A stretch of 22,043 bases of DNA, from positions 1-22,043 of IMG/VR virus record IMGVR_UViG_3300045118_000337. One strand, written 5' to 3'. Positions 1-6,776 of this stretch are shown here, in pieces. Origin of the DNA: a virus. Both the position numbers and the translations under genes were made by a program. Each line of letters starts with the position of its first letter. The first letter of the stretch is position 1. The notes under the pieces were generated by a model. It was given only the letters and a program-made list of their open reading frames with translations. It ran no database searches and was not told where the DNA came from.

Positions 1-418
1 CGTTTACATAATTGTCATTAGATACTTCACCTAATCCTCTTGAAGATATACCGATCATTTTTGATTCTTTTAACAGTGCTGCGGCAATTGAACCTTTGGG
101 CAATTCTTTTAATATCTTAGCTTTACCATACAGATCGTTGCCTCTCCATTCTAGAGCAACAGTTCGCAATGCAACATCAGGTAAATCTGTTTCAGGACTA
201 GATGGGTGTCCTAAAGTGCCAAATAATGGCTTACCAGTTTTAAAATACTCTTCATTAATCCGATTAACTTCGCGTTCTAATGTAGCCTTTTTATATATTC
301 TGCCATTTTGGTTCTTTTGTTCAGCAGAGCTAAAAATACCTACAACATATAAATCTTTATCGGACTTTGATTCCAATAATTCCAGTCCATATATTGTTTC
401 AGTTATCAATTTTAGCAT
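1..418 (-). CDS. 21: Prohead core protease, T4 gp21-like (3' end outside window)
   Basis: This is the N-terminal 139 codons of a head-maturation protease; the gene runs off the left edge of the window. The family (T4 gp21) is a serine protease inside the prohead that cuts scaffold, internal and capsid proteins after Glu in [LI]-x-E sites. The translation shows the family landmarks in order: GIFSSAEQKNQNGRIY at residues 27-42, LGHP with the likely catalytic His71, the W-x-GNDLYGKAKIL stretch at 91-103, and ISSRGLG at 124-130 with the likely nucleophilic Ser. The ATG at 418 was chosen because AGGAGA lies about 9 bases upstream and tandem late-promoter motifs sit just before that. The order portal, small core genes, protease matches T4 genes 20-67-68-21. 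The family assignment is strong; the third catalytic residue lies outside the window. Confidence 0.92.
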   Translation of the reverse strand, partial: MLKLITETIYGLELLESKSDKDLYVVGIFSSAEQKNQNGRIYKKATLEREVNRINEEYFKTGKPLFGTLGHPSSPETDLPDVALRTVALEWRGNDLYGKAKILKELPKGSIAAALLKESKMIGISSRGLGEVSNDNYVN

Positions 419-438
419 AACAACAATTCTCCTTTATA

Positions 439-452
439 TATTTATATTTATA
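439..452 (-). promoter_or_regulatory. Tandem T4-type late promoter motifs before the protease gene
   Basis: On the minus strand the octamer TATAAATA occurs twice, overlapping by two bases (452-445 and 446-439), in the gap between the hairpin and the protease start at 418. TATAAATA is the T4 late-promoter -10 element read by gp55-loaded RNA polymerase. Its intergenic position, about 21-27 bases upstream of the start codon, and the gp55-like gene elsewhere in the window support the call. The region is AT-rich, so chance matches occur; the tandem placement makes chance less likely. Confidence 0.65.
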
Positions 453-454
453 AT

Positions 455-489
455 ATAAAATAATTGAGCCGTTTATATAAACGGCTCAA
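455..489 (-). terminator. Perfect 26-base palindrome, probable terminator
   Basis: Positions 464-489 form a perfect inverted repeat: 11-base arms TTGAGCCGTTT and AAACGGCTCAA around ATAT. On the minus strand it is followed by TTATTTTAT, a moderately T-rich tail, so it can act as an intrinsic terminator after the core-gene cluster and just before the late promoters of the protease gene. A third copy of TTGAGCCG (509-502) lies upstream and could pair alternatively with the distal arm. On the plus strand the hairpin is followed by A residues, so it would not terminate in that direction. Confidence 0.6.
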
Positions 490-512
490 AAATGACTCAA
501 TCGGCTCAATTT

Positions 513-584
513 TTATTCTTCATCATCACTTTCTAGATGGGTATGCATATCACTCAAGTAGATACCATAGAGAACCCCTTCCAC
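513..584 (-). CDS. Possible 23-codon small ORF
   Basis: A GTG-started reading frame encodes 23 residues, beginning MEGVLYGIYLSD and ending with an acidic ESDDEE tail. It was too short for ordinary ORF calling. The support is a very strong ribosome binding site (AAGGAGGG, about 7 bases before the GTG) and its place in the gap between the 74-aa gene and the terminator. The acidic tail is in keeping with small prohead-core peptides, which in T4 are acidic and cleaved by gp21, but that is only an analogy. I do not recognise the sequence. It could instead be a leader peptide linked to the hairpin downstream. Confidence 0.45.
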   Translation of the reverse strand: MEGVLYGIYLSDMHTHLESDDEE

Positions 585-590
585 AGAGTT

Positions 591-597
591 CCCTCCT
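591..597 (-). promoter_or_regulatory. Strong Shine-Dalgarno for the 23-codon ORF
   Basis: On the minus strand AGGAGGG sits 6-7 bases before the GTG at 584. It has no other start codon to serve: the nearby ATG in another frame opens only a four-codon frame. This site is the main reason for calling the 23-codon ORF. Confidence 0.55.
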
Positions 598-619
598 TTT
601 TTGCTGGAAAATCAATAAA

Positions 620-844
620 TTACTTATTTCTTCCCTTGATTAATGCCTGGGGATTGGCAGCAAAGAGACCATATTTTTGAACCTCTGCCAAACGCGACTC
701 ACTCCCTGGATGCCCAAGAGAATGTGAACCAAGAAAGCGATCAGAATCAGCTTCTCGGATAATCTGACTAGAATGATTATTAGATTCGGCTATAGGGATA
801 ACCCTGTTTCCCTTAACCACTTCTAGTCCATATTTTCTAGGCAT
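620..844 (-). CDS. Unrecognised 74-aa protein in the gp68 position
   Basis: I do not recognise this product. The ATG at 844 shares one base with the TGA of the upstream gene (TGATG), with GAAGAGG just before it, so translation is probably coupled; a GTG one codon earlier is also possible. The protein is polar, begins MPRKYGLEVVKGNRV and carries a central HSLGHPGSES stretch and a basic C-terminal end (KGRNK). It has no membrane segment or signal peptide. Its place between a gp67-like core gene and the gp21 protease is that of T4 gene 68 (prohead core), so a role in the prohead interior is reasonable by context only; no clear sequence match to gp68 is visible. Confidence 0.7.
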   Translation of the reverse strand: MPRKYGLEVVKGNRVIPIAESNNHSSQIIREADSDRFLGSHSLGHPGSESRLAEVQKYGLFAANPQALIKGRNK

Positions 845-1020
845 CACACCTCTTCCTCTATGGGCTCTATAGTATTATCCATATCTCCAATTAATTTATT
901 TTGTAGATATTCATCTCTTGCTGTTCTGATTTCTTGTTGTAATAGTTCCTTTGATGCTACATAATCATCGTCTTCAAACTTATCAATAGCAGCCTTAACA
1001 TTTTCCAAATTTATTGGCAT
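844..1020 (-). CDS. Small prohead core protein, gp67-like
   Basis: This is a 58-aa acidic, probably helical protein lying directly after the portal gene, where T4 has gene 67 (prohead core component). It begins MPINLENVKAAIDKF and continues DDDYVASKELLQQEI, the pattern of short core proteins: an N-terminal helix, an acidic patch, then a second helix ending in an acidic tail (EPIEEEV). The start was moved to the ATG at 1020 because a near-perfect AGGAGG (1027-1032) lies 6 bases before it and inside the longer open frame, which would begin MKKKRR. The assignment rests on position, size and composition more than on clear identity; a different small core or scaffold protein is possible. Confidence 0.72.
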   Translation of the reverse strand: MPINLENVKAAIDKFEDDDYVASKELLQQEIRTARDEYLQNKLIGDMDNTIEPIEEEV

Positions 1021-1026
1021 TAGATA

Positions 1027-1032
1027 CCTCCT
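1027..1032 (-). promoter_or_regulatory. Shine-Dalgarno AGGAGG that fixes the gp67-like start
   Basis: AGGAGG on the minus strand is 6 bases upstream of the ATG at 1020. It falls within the coding part of the longer in-frame ORF (start 1044), whose own upstream region is only A/T-rich, so the shorter start is preferred. Confidence 0.75.
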
Positions 1033-1075
1033 CTTCTTTTTCATATAATTTTTTAATTATACTAGATTTTTGTAA

Positions 1076-1083
1076 TATTTATC
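1076..1083 (-). promoter_or_regulatory. Candidate late promoter before the gp67-like gene
   Basis: In the 94-base gap between the portal stop and the small core gene the minus strand reads GATAAATA, a 7 of 8 match to the T4 late element TATAAATA, about 55 bases before the start codon. A perfect TATAAT (1056-1061) lies slightly downstream but has no good -35 partner at 16-18 bases. The gap itself is unusual in this tightly packed block, which supports a regulatory role; the exact element is uncertain. Confidence 0.4.
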
Positions 1084-1114
1084 ATCAATATGAAACTTCC
1101 ATAATAAATAATCA

Positions 1115-3133
1115 TCATTCTTCTTCAGTGTTTTGCTCTTCGTATTCTCTCTCATAAGGTTGATCAGTTACACTTGAAAACCCCAGTTTTTTATCTTTCT
1201 TTAAGCCATTAGCATTCTCACGAATTTCTTCATCATCTAATTCTAAATATCTTTTCATCAGCCAAGATTTAGAAAATTCTGGATTATTAGATAATGCTAA
1301 ATAGTTAGAAAATTTTGATTCCCGAAGCAATTGTTGTTGTTTATCTTTATAGAAACTAGGTGGTGTCATAGTAATTTTAATTTTACTCTCATCCAAATCA
1401 AATTCTTTTTTAAGACCTTTAAATTCTAAATGTAGAAGAAACAACCTTTCAAACTCGTTGCAAAATCTATTTTGCTGTTTCTCTAGAAATGTTGCCCATT
1501 TTATTTCATCTCTAGCTATTTCACCAATGGGAGAACTTGCAAATAAAACGGTATTTTCTTGTCTTCCTTCAATTGCAGACACTCTACTCATAGGATACTT
1601 TAAGGCTTTATAAAGTTTTCGCATAAAATAATTAACATCGGCCAGTTCCGTAAAACCAGCAGGATTGCCGCCAACTGTACTTATATCTGAACCTCTGCCA
1701 TCTGATGAGTTTTTTACATAAACACCAGCTATGGTTAAAAAATTATGATTGATATCATCTACTTCAATACATCCAGTATCAATTGTATAGAGCATAGGAT
1801 GTACACTATTAACATATATTGGATGTAAATGTGCAGATAACTCTACATTTGCTTGAAGATGTTGGGCCTCACATTCAGTACCATCTTTTAAAATAAATCG
1901 GTGATCTGGTGTAGTAATATGATATTGTCCCGTTGAAAAAACAACTTTTACAATTTTAGTATTTTTTCTTGTGACCCCTGCCCATTTTATATCAGCGAAA
2001 TATGGTTTATTTGTACCAATATCTTTGCTAATAACTTGATTTATGTAGCCATTATTATATTCTTTTATTATTTTTGATAGTGTTTTTACTCCGCTTGTCG
2101 TAATAATTTCAGTATCCAAACTCAAACATGTAGGAAGAAAGAAATTATCCATTACACTAAGAACATCAGGTGTATTAGTTAATGTGCCGGTATCAGGATC
2201 GTAAGTTTGTTTTTTGGTCATTTTGTTTTTTACATCTTCAACAAATTTCATTGCTTTATCACGAGGCATCTGTCCGACATCTATTTTAAAAACAAATCTT
2301 TCGGGCGCTCGAACAATACGATAAATTATTACTGAAGTCTCAAGTAATTTTAATTGGTTGAAAGGAATTTTGGCTTTATCTAAAAACCCTTTAATGTCAA
2401 ATCTATTTCTACCAAACACACCATAATTTATTGCTCCAATTTGCTCGGGCTCAAATACAATAATATTTGGATCATTATTAGTTGCATTCAAATGTGGTTT
2501 TTTAACACCATCTTTTAAATATTGATAATATTTTAATATTTTTAATGTTTTTGGATCGTAAACAAAGTCAATAGTTTCACTAGGAAGCCTTTTTATGCCT
2601 ACTATTCCCTCTGCTTGTTTGTTTCTGTTTATTAATCTTTCATAATATACTCTACCGTCAATGAAATATGTCCGTAAAAAATCATCAATAATATTGTTAA
2701 TACCAATTTTTTTATAAAACAAATCTTCAAATTCTTGTAGTAAAATTTTGGTAGTATTTTCATTTTTTGATATTTCTTCATCGACAATTTTCAATTTTAA
2801 CGTACTGCCTTCTAAATCTTGTATTGTGCTTTCATTAACAGCATCATCAATTACGTCAGAAATTTCGGGCATTTCAGACATATTTCGATATTGATTCATC
2901 TTGTCAATTTCATCTTTAAATGTCTTGTTAATATAAGAATTGTAAAAAATATTAAAACTTGAAATTGATGTCGGACTAGGAAAACCCGCTGGAAACTCAT
3001 ATCCTTCACCAGCGGATGCTTTAATCGTTCTATCTGAAACAGCAGATTGTCCTTTTCTTTTAAAAGATTTTATATCTTCATTAAGAACATTGTTGCCTGT
3101 AAAGAAATTTACTATATTTCTAAATAATCCCAT
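1115..3133 (-). CDS. 20: Portal vertex protein (T4 gp20-like) interrupted by a mini-intein
   Basis: This encodes the dodecameric portal through which DNA is packaged and to which the tail attaches. The precursor is 672 aa; removal of the 140-aa intein (residues 336-475) leaves 532 aa, close to T4 gp20 (524 aa). Family landmarks include the N-terminal region around FPSPTSISSF, EISDVIDDAVNE, the APERFVFKIDVG strand, DVLSVMDNFFLP just before the insertion, GRGSDISTVGG just after it, and MTPPSFYKDKQ near the C terminus. The ATG at 3133 was chosen over a GTG four codons upstream because GAGGGGG precedes the ATG and nothing precedes the GTG. The GTG overlaps the PAAR stop, so the two genes are adjacent and probably coupled. 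The acidic C-terminal tail (EEQNTEEE) is typical of T4-like portals. Confidence 0.95.
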   Translation of the reverse strand: MGLFRNIVNFFTGNNVLNEDIKSFKRKGQSAVSDRTIKASAGEGYEFPAGFPSPTSISSFNIFYNSYINKTFKDEIDKMNQYRNMSEMPEISDVIDDAVNESTIQDLEGSTLKLKIVDEEISKNENTTKILLQEFEDLFYKKIGINNIIDDFLRTYFIDGRVYYERLINRNKQAEGIVGIKRLPSETIDFVYDPKTLKILKYYQYLKDGVKKPHLNATNNDPNIIVFEPEQIGAINYGVFGRNRFDIKGFLDKAKIPFNQLKLLETSVIIYRIVRAPERFVFKIDVGQMPRDKAMKFVEDVKNKMTKKQTYDPDTGTLTNTPDVLSVMDNFFLPTCLSLDTEIITTSGVKTLSKIIKEYNNGYINQVISKDIGTNKPYFADIKWAGVTRKNTKIVKVVFSTGQYHITTPDHRFILKDGTECEAQHLQANVELSAHLHPIYVNSVHPMLYTIDTGCIEVDDINHNFLTIAGVYVKNSSDGRGSDISTVGGNPAGFTELADVNYFMRKLYKALKYPMSRVSAIEGRQENTVLFASSPIGEIARDEIKWATFLEKQQNRFCNEFERLFLLHLEFKGLKKEFDLDESKIKITMTPPSFYKDKQQQLLRESKFSNYLALSNNPEFSKSWLMKRYLELDDEEIRENANGLKKDKKLGFSSVTDQPYEREYEEQNTEEE
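1709..2128 (-). other. Mini-intein coding region inside the portal gene
   Basis: This in-frame 420-base insert encodes a 140-aa protein-splicing element. Block A is CLSLDTEI with the nucleophile Cys1. Block B is ITTPDHRF with the T-x-x-H pair (Thr73, His76). Blocks F and G are DDINHNFLTIAGVYVKN followed by Ser as the first residue of the C-extein. No homing-endonuclease domain fits between blocks B and F (about 40 residues), so this is a mini-intein. The residue before the terminal Asn is Lys rather than the usual His. Joining the flanks gives LPTSSDGRG, which keeps the same spacing as LPRREGGRG of T4-type portals as I recall them; this supports the exact boundaries. Confidence 0.92.
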
Positions 3134-3139
3134 ATTCCC

Positions 3140-3143
3140 CCTC
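3140..3143 (-). promoter_or_regulatory. Shine-Dalgarno that decides the portal start
   Basis: On the minus strand GAGG (part of GAGGGGG) lies 6 bases before the ATG at 3133 and overlaps the alternative GTG start at 3145, so it can serve only the ATG. Confidence 0.6.
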
Positions 3144-3417
3144 ACGTTATTATAACTGTAAAATCACCCAATACTATTGGTTGTAAATAGTGTGGTGGAT
3201 ATACCCATTTACATACATCATTTATATCCCCTACACCACAAACCGGCAAACCATTAGCTAAAACTGAATATGATCCGGTAATAGCATTTCCACCATGAGA
3301 ATCTAATGAACTCATAGTCGCGACAGGCAAAAGATTAGAATATACCGTCGGTGAAAGGCTTGTTATAATAGATGCACCACAAGCTCTAATACTACTTATT
3401 CTTCCTATTGGTCTCAA
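3142..3417 (-). CDS. PAAR-domain tail spike tip protein
   Basis: This 91-aa protein fits the PAAR family, which caps the central spike of contractile tails and T6SS (T4 gp5.4 is the phage example) and folds into a sharp zinc-bound cone. The visible pattern is the two-fold PAAR repeat: SPTVYSN-x-LPVATMSSLDSHGG, then GSYSVLANGLPVCGVGD. Candidate metal ligands are Cys13, His41, Cys60, Cys69 and His76. The start is a TTG, with AAGAG a few bases upstream; no in-frame ATG occurs before the core of the domain, and starting there keeps the N-terminal strand RPIGRIS that the family needs. It overlaps the end of the 133-aa gene by 26 bases and abuts the portal gene. Confidence 0.82.
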   Translation of the reverse strand: MRPIGRISSIRACGASIITSLSPTVYSNLLPVATMSSLDSHGGNAITGSYSVLANGLPVCGVGDINDVCKWVYPPHYLQPIVLGDFTVIIT

Positions 3418-3793
3418 AATTTTCTCTTTTTAAATGTGAAACATCCAACTCATTTAATTCTAATAATTTCACAGCTTTTATCTTACAGTTTTCCAAATAA
3501 TCTAATTGCTCAGATGTTAAAGATGGTAAACCTCCAAGAATATTTATAAGTTCATATTTCAATTCATCTTTCAATTCTCTTAATTGTTTGGTTAAAAAAC
3601 AATTAAGTAATAAAAGCGGGCTATCAATCGAAATAACATTTTTAGATAAAATGGAAGTTTCCCCATTTATCGTTATTAATAAATCACCATTAACAGATAT
3701 ATGAATGTTTTGTGGTAAATTTATCTTTAAAATATCATCTTCAATGGAAATTAAGCTGTCAATTCCGGGTGCTCTGCTAAATAAGTCTCCCAT
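3392..3793 (-). CDS. Unrecognised 133-aa virion-associated protein
   Basis: The function is not recognised. The N-terminal half alternates short strands (ISIEDDILKINLPQN, ISVNGDLLITINGE), a pattern of the beta-rich spike or hub proteins of phages; the C-terminal half (from about residue 66) is helical and charged with heptad-like leucines (QLRELKDELKYELINIL). It sits directly before the PAAR tip gene, so it may be a spike-associated or adaptor protein; that is inference from position. Its ATG lies 43 bases inside the preceding gene, a long overlap for this block, with only a distant AAAGG upstream. No better in-frame start occurs downstream, and the N-terminal RAPGIDSLI stretch looks genuinely coding. 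Confidence 0.75.
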   Translation of the reverse strand: MGDLFSRAPGIDSLISIEDDILKINLPQNIHISVNGDLLITINGETSILSKNVISIDSPLLLLNCFLTKQLRELKDELKYELINILGGLPSLTSEQLDYLENCKIKAVKLLELNELDVSHLKRENFETNRKNK

Positions 3794-4752
3794 GTTTTAG
3801 CAATACCTTTTTTTGGTAAATTATCTAATATCTTTGGTCTGTTAGCCGAGATATAAAAATCTTTACCGTAAATAAGACTATCATTATCCAAATCCAAATT
3901 CTGATAATATTCTGCTAATAAAAGCGATGCTATGTGAATTGGTGTAGTTAATTTTATCCTATCATGAATGTCTTCTAAATTTGTGTTTACAGATGTAAGC
4001 TCTGTAATAACCTCATCTAATCCTACTACCACGGTAGCCGAAACTCCTTCTGTTAATGTTCTATCTTCATATGCCCATATGTCAGATGCTGATAAACCTA
4101 AATCTGTTAATGTTCTATTTATATATCCCCAAATAGACGCCGGAAGAGTATCAATATATGTGTTTGTAGCAGGATCAGCAGGAATTATATCTGTCTTTAA
4201 TTTTATATTATCAACAACATTCTGTAAAGATACTAATGTTTCTGTTGACCAGCCAATTCCTTTTATACTATCAAATAATGCTTCCAGTTCAGCATTTGTT
4301 GGTGAATCATAAGACAACAGTGATGCATCACATGCTGTTTCAACATCACTAGATGATAAATCATTGAGAGCATCTAATGTTGTTTTAACACCTGAAATGG
4401 TAAAATCACTTTTGTCTGTTAATGCTCTAATTGATTCTGACCATACTTCCCCGCTTATATTGTCAATAATAATATCTTCAGTAAAAACACCAGAAATATT
4501 GTCTGTGTCTATTAAAGTATATTCAGCAATATAATGTCCAACACCTAAACCGGGGGAATTCCAAATATACCGCCAAATATTGGTAATACCAACTTGAGAT
4601 AAAGACACGGGAGCCAGGTCTTCAATTTCGACCCCGGAAATATGGTAAACTCTAACTGTAGCAGAACTTATATTAGTTTTTGAACTACCATCAATATCTA
4701 ATACAGAAACCTCTAATACAATAGAACTACAACTTAAATCATCAATTATCAT
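3751..4752 (-). CDS. Virion structural protein with Ig-like N terminus and RTLT repeats
   Basis: This 333-aa protein is probably part of the tail or baseplate. Residues 8-100 look like an Ig-like or BppU-type beta domain (VLEVSVLDIDG, TVRVYHISG, GHYIAEYTLID). It is followed by a helical linker and three copies of a short W-x(4)-R-[TA]-LT motif: VWSESIRALTD at 103, IWGYINRTLTD near 207 and IWAYEDRTLTE near 225. Such motifs recur in phage tail proteins. Residues 240-268 (VGLDEVITELTSVNTNLEDI) form a probable coiled coil. The ATG overlaps the previous stop as ATGA, so it is translationally coupled to the 520-aa virion protein, and the two probably act together. The precise role is unknown. Confidence 0.82.
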   Translation of the reverse strand: MIIDDLSCSSIVLEVSVLDIDGSSKTNISSATVRVYHISGVEIEDLAPVSLSQVGITNIWRYIWNSPGLGVGHYIAEYTLIDTDNISGVFTEDIIIDNISGEVWSESIRALTDKSDFTISGVKTTLDALNDLSSSDVETACDASLLSYDSPTNAELEALFDSIKGIGWSTETLVSLQNVVDNIKLKTDIIPADPATNTYIDTLPASIWGYINRTLTDLGLSASDIWAYEDRTLTEGVSATVVVGLDEVITELTSVNTNLEDIHDRIKLTTPIHIASLLLAEYYQNLDLDNDSLIYGKDFYISANRPKILDNLPKKGIAKTWETYLAEHPELTA

Positions 4753-6311
4753 ATAGCCGGAATAGTAACTTGAAAAAATTCAGCACCAGACTGTCTTTGG
4801 GCACATAGAAAAGAAAGCTTTGTTGCACCATCAATATATAAAGTTGTAGCAATTTTTAACCCTACAACGGCCGTAGATTGAGCATATCTTAACCAAGCAA
4901 AAGGCTCCAAAACCCTATTTAACATATCGAATCTAGTAAATCTTTGTGTACCATTAATCACCAGATACATATATTTACCCTGTTCGGTTGCCGGAGCATA
5001 TGCTTCTGAGGTGCCTGTTGTAACAAGAATATTTGCCGATTGATTTCTATAAACAATATTATTTGTCCATGTTCCGGTTGCTGAAGCTGTTATATCTAAT
5101 AAATCTAATGTATTAACATTACCACCTCTAAAACTGAAAATATGTCCCCATCTTGCATTTCTTGCCGAATCTGGTTGTATTCCAAATGCTTGTTCTGAAG
5201 AACAACCTGCCCCCATATTAGCACCTCTTACCGCAAATGCCGTTGTTGACCAGGTATCGGCAACTAGTGCACCAATAGCATAAGGACAATATGTATATGT
5301 TGTTCCACCACCAGCGGTAAACAATAACATTAAATCTGAATTTTCAATAACATATTTTGCACCTACGGTTGGATTGGTGGACCAGTTTGGGGTAATTGAA
5401 TATACTGGGCTCGGACCAGCAGTATTACTAGAAATCAATCTACGTTGTCCAACTGCTTGTGGATTGGTAGCATCTTCTGTGATCCTGATAATAAAATTAC
5501 GATGTTCATTTACCAATAAACCAGCATCTCCTGCGGCCGCATGTCCAGTTAATGTACCAGCGGCTATTCCTGTGCTTGTAAGAAGGCCCCAAAACCCAGA
5601 ATAAAGTGACATATTATATGGAATATGCCCTGCATCTAACCCCACAATGGATGAATCTGTTCCTATAGTGGGAAGGTTTAAATAACCTAACGTAAGATAA
5701 CTATTAGTTGCAATATCATAGGCTTTCCATGTCCCAGAAGCAGCAGTAGATGCACTTAATAAATAAACTCGACCTGAAAGTATTTCATAAGTGCTACCAT
5801 TTGCAGGAACAAAACTTAAAGCGGAGTCTAAAATTAGTGTTGGGGTTGTACCGCCTGTATTTGCTACAATAAGCCGTTCTTCTGTTAGCCCAGAACCTCC
5901 AGCAGTATTTCCCATAATTCTTATTCTGAAACCTCGACCATCACCTCTATTAGCTAAATTATTAACCCCAACAGCAGCGGGTAACGCTGTGCTAAGAACA
6001 ATACTTGTCGTCGAACAACCTGCGGCAACCGTACCTCTGGGACCATGAGTAGGCATAAAATAAGCACAGGCACCTGCCCCAAATGTTCCTGCTAATGCCG
6101 GAGAAGTTAACGTGAACCATTCATCATTTTTTATACTATATGCATCAAGTAATACCGCTGACCTTAAATAATATAAATATGGATAACGGTCTTCATCATT
6201 TCTTAAATCGAATGCTAAAGCAGTGCCTGCTGCGGTGGCACCAGGAATATTTGCAAGCGGTCTCCATTCCGGAAGATCAATAATATTTTTAAAATTTAAT
6301 GTTGTTGCCAT
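4749..6311 (-). CDS. Beta-propeller-like virion protein with a duplicated inserted domain
   Basis: This 520-aa, Ala/Gly/Thr-rich protein has no Lys-rich or membrane regions and looks structural. Kelch-like blades are suggested by repeats of the form [YV]-x-[YL]-L... followed by a polar turn and an aromatic strand: residues 44-68 ending NDEWFTL, 181-207 (GTWKAYDIATNSYLTL), and 446-474 (TQRFTRFDMLNRVLEPF). Two similar inserted domains lie at about 127-185 (RGFRIRIMGNTAG ... STYEILSGRVYLLS) and 271-330 (RNFIIRITEDATN ... AKYVIENSDLMLLF), an internal duplication. The start at 6311 follows the gp4 stop without a gap. Context puts it with neck, tail or fibre components; I cannot say which. The propeller fold is an inference from pattern only. 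Confidence 0.8.
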   Translation of the reverse strand: MATTLNFKNIIDLPEWRPLANIPGATAAGTALAFDLRNDEDRYPYLYYLRSAVLLDAYSIKNDEWFTLTSPALAGTFGAGACAYFMPTHGPRGTVAAGCSTTSIVLSTALPAAVGVNNLANRGDGRGFRIRIMGNTAGGSGLTEERLIVANTGGTTPTLILDSALSFVPANGSTYEILSGRVYLLSASTAASGTWKAYDIATNSYLTLGYLNLPTIGTDSSIVGLDAGHIPYNMSLYSGFWGLLTSTGIAAGTLTGHAAAGDAGLLVNEHRNFIIRITEDATNPQAVGQRRLISSNTAGPSPVYSITPNWSTNPTVGAKYVIENSDLMLLFTAGGGTTYTYCPYAIGALVADTWSTTAFAVRGANMGAGCSSEQAFGIQPDSARNARWGHIFSFRGGNVNTLDLLDITASATGTWTNNIVYRNQSANILVTTGTSEAYAPATEQGKYMYLVINGTQRFTRFDMLNRVLEPFAWLRYAQSTAVVGLKIATTLYIDGATKLSFLCAQRQSGAEFFQVTIPAI

Positions 6312-6776
6312 TTATTTTAAACTTTCCTCTGTGATAATTTTAAATTCCATATTATATTTATTACAAAACAATAGTGCAGCATTCCATTTTGCAGAATTAA
6401 TCATATATTTTCTCTTTTCTAACAATAAAACATTTTTACTTCTACTTCTGTTTATTGTATTAATGACACCTTTTGGTGTTTCCTTTACAGGTTTTATTTC
6501 TATTATATAATTTAATTTTTTATTGTTCACATCCGTAGTTATAAAAAAATCTGGATAATAGTTTGCATACCGTTTTTTAATTGGATTCCAATATGGTATT
6601 GCAATGGTCTCACTAGACCATTTAACAATTTTAATTTCATTATCACACCATAAAGCAAATTTTAACTCTAAACCAGAACGCAATACAATAGGCACATTAC
6701 CATCATATTTTTCAAGATTCTTTGGCACAAACAACTTATGTTTAGTTGGATTATATACATGTCTCATGTAACCCAT
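6312..6776 (-). CDS. 4: Head completion protein, T4 gp4 (gp50/65)-like nuclease fold
   Basis: This 154-aa protein, close to the T4 gp4 length of about 150, acts late in head assembly, after packaging and before tail joining. The family has a TnsA/PD-(D/E)XK endonuclease fold. Visible landmarks are RSGLELKFALWCD at 33-45 (Glu37), the WSSE-x(4)-IPYWNP stretch at 53-65, YYPDFFI at 73-79 (Asp76) and YIIEIKPVKE at 90-99 (Glu93, Lys95). These give a complete E, D, E-x-K set, so the active site looks intact. The start overlaps the upstream stop as TAATG, with AAGGAAAA about 7 bases before it. The call is strong on motif and length. Confidence 0.92.
   Translation of the reverse strand: MGYMRHVYNPTKHKLFVPKNLEKYDGNVPIVLRSGLELKFALWCDNEIKIVKWSSETIAIPYWNPIKKRYANYYPDFFITTDVNNKKLNYIIEIKPVKETPKGVINTINRSRSKNVLLLEKRKYMINSAKWNAALLFCNKYNMEFKIITEESLK

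Noticed and set aside
12-458. Plus-strand open frame of 148 codons
   Set aside because: It is antisense to the gp21-like protease, whose minus-strand translation carries clear family motifs; the plus-strand product has no recognisable pattern and covers the promoter region.
1056-1061. Perfect TATAAT -10 box before the gp67-like gene
   Set aside because: No -35 element is found at 16-18 bases (the nearest TTGATG is about 21 bases away), and the region is very AT-rich; left as a note within the late-promoter entry.
1115-3133. Self-splicing group I intron rather than an intein in the portal gene
   Set aside because: The insert is in frame, has no stops, and encodes all intein blocks; the protein-level junction restores the portal alignment.
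3541-3548. TATAAATA on the minus strand upstream of the PAAR and portal genes
   Set aside because: It lies inside the 133-aa coding region. At this AT content several chance octamers per strand are expected in 22 kb, so it is not called as a promoter, although T4 late promoters can lie inside genes.
4116-4123. TATAAATA on the minus strand inside the 333-aa gene
   Set aside because: It encodes part of the IWGYINRTL segment and has no gene start within 300 bases; treated as a chance match.
3968-4312. Plus-strand open frame of 114 codons
   Set aside because: It lies fully within the 333-aa structural gene on the other strand; composition reflects antisense of Ser/Thr/Asp codons and no ribosome binding site was seen.
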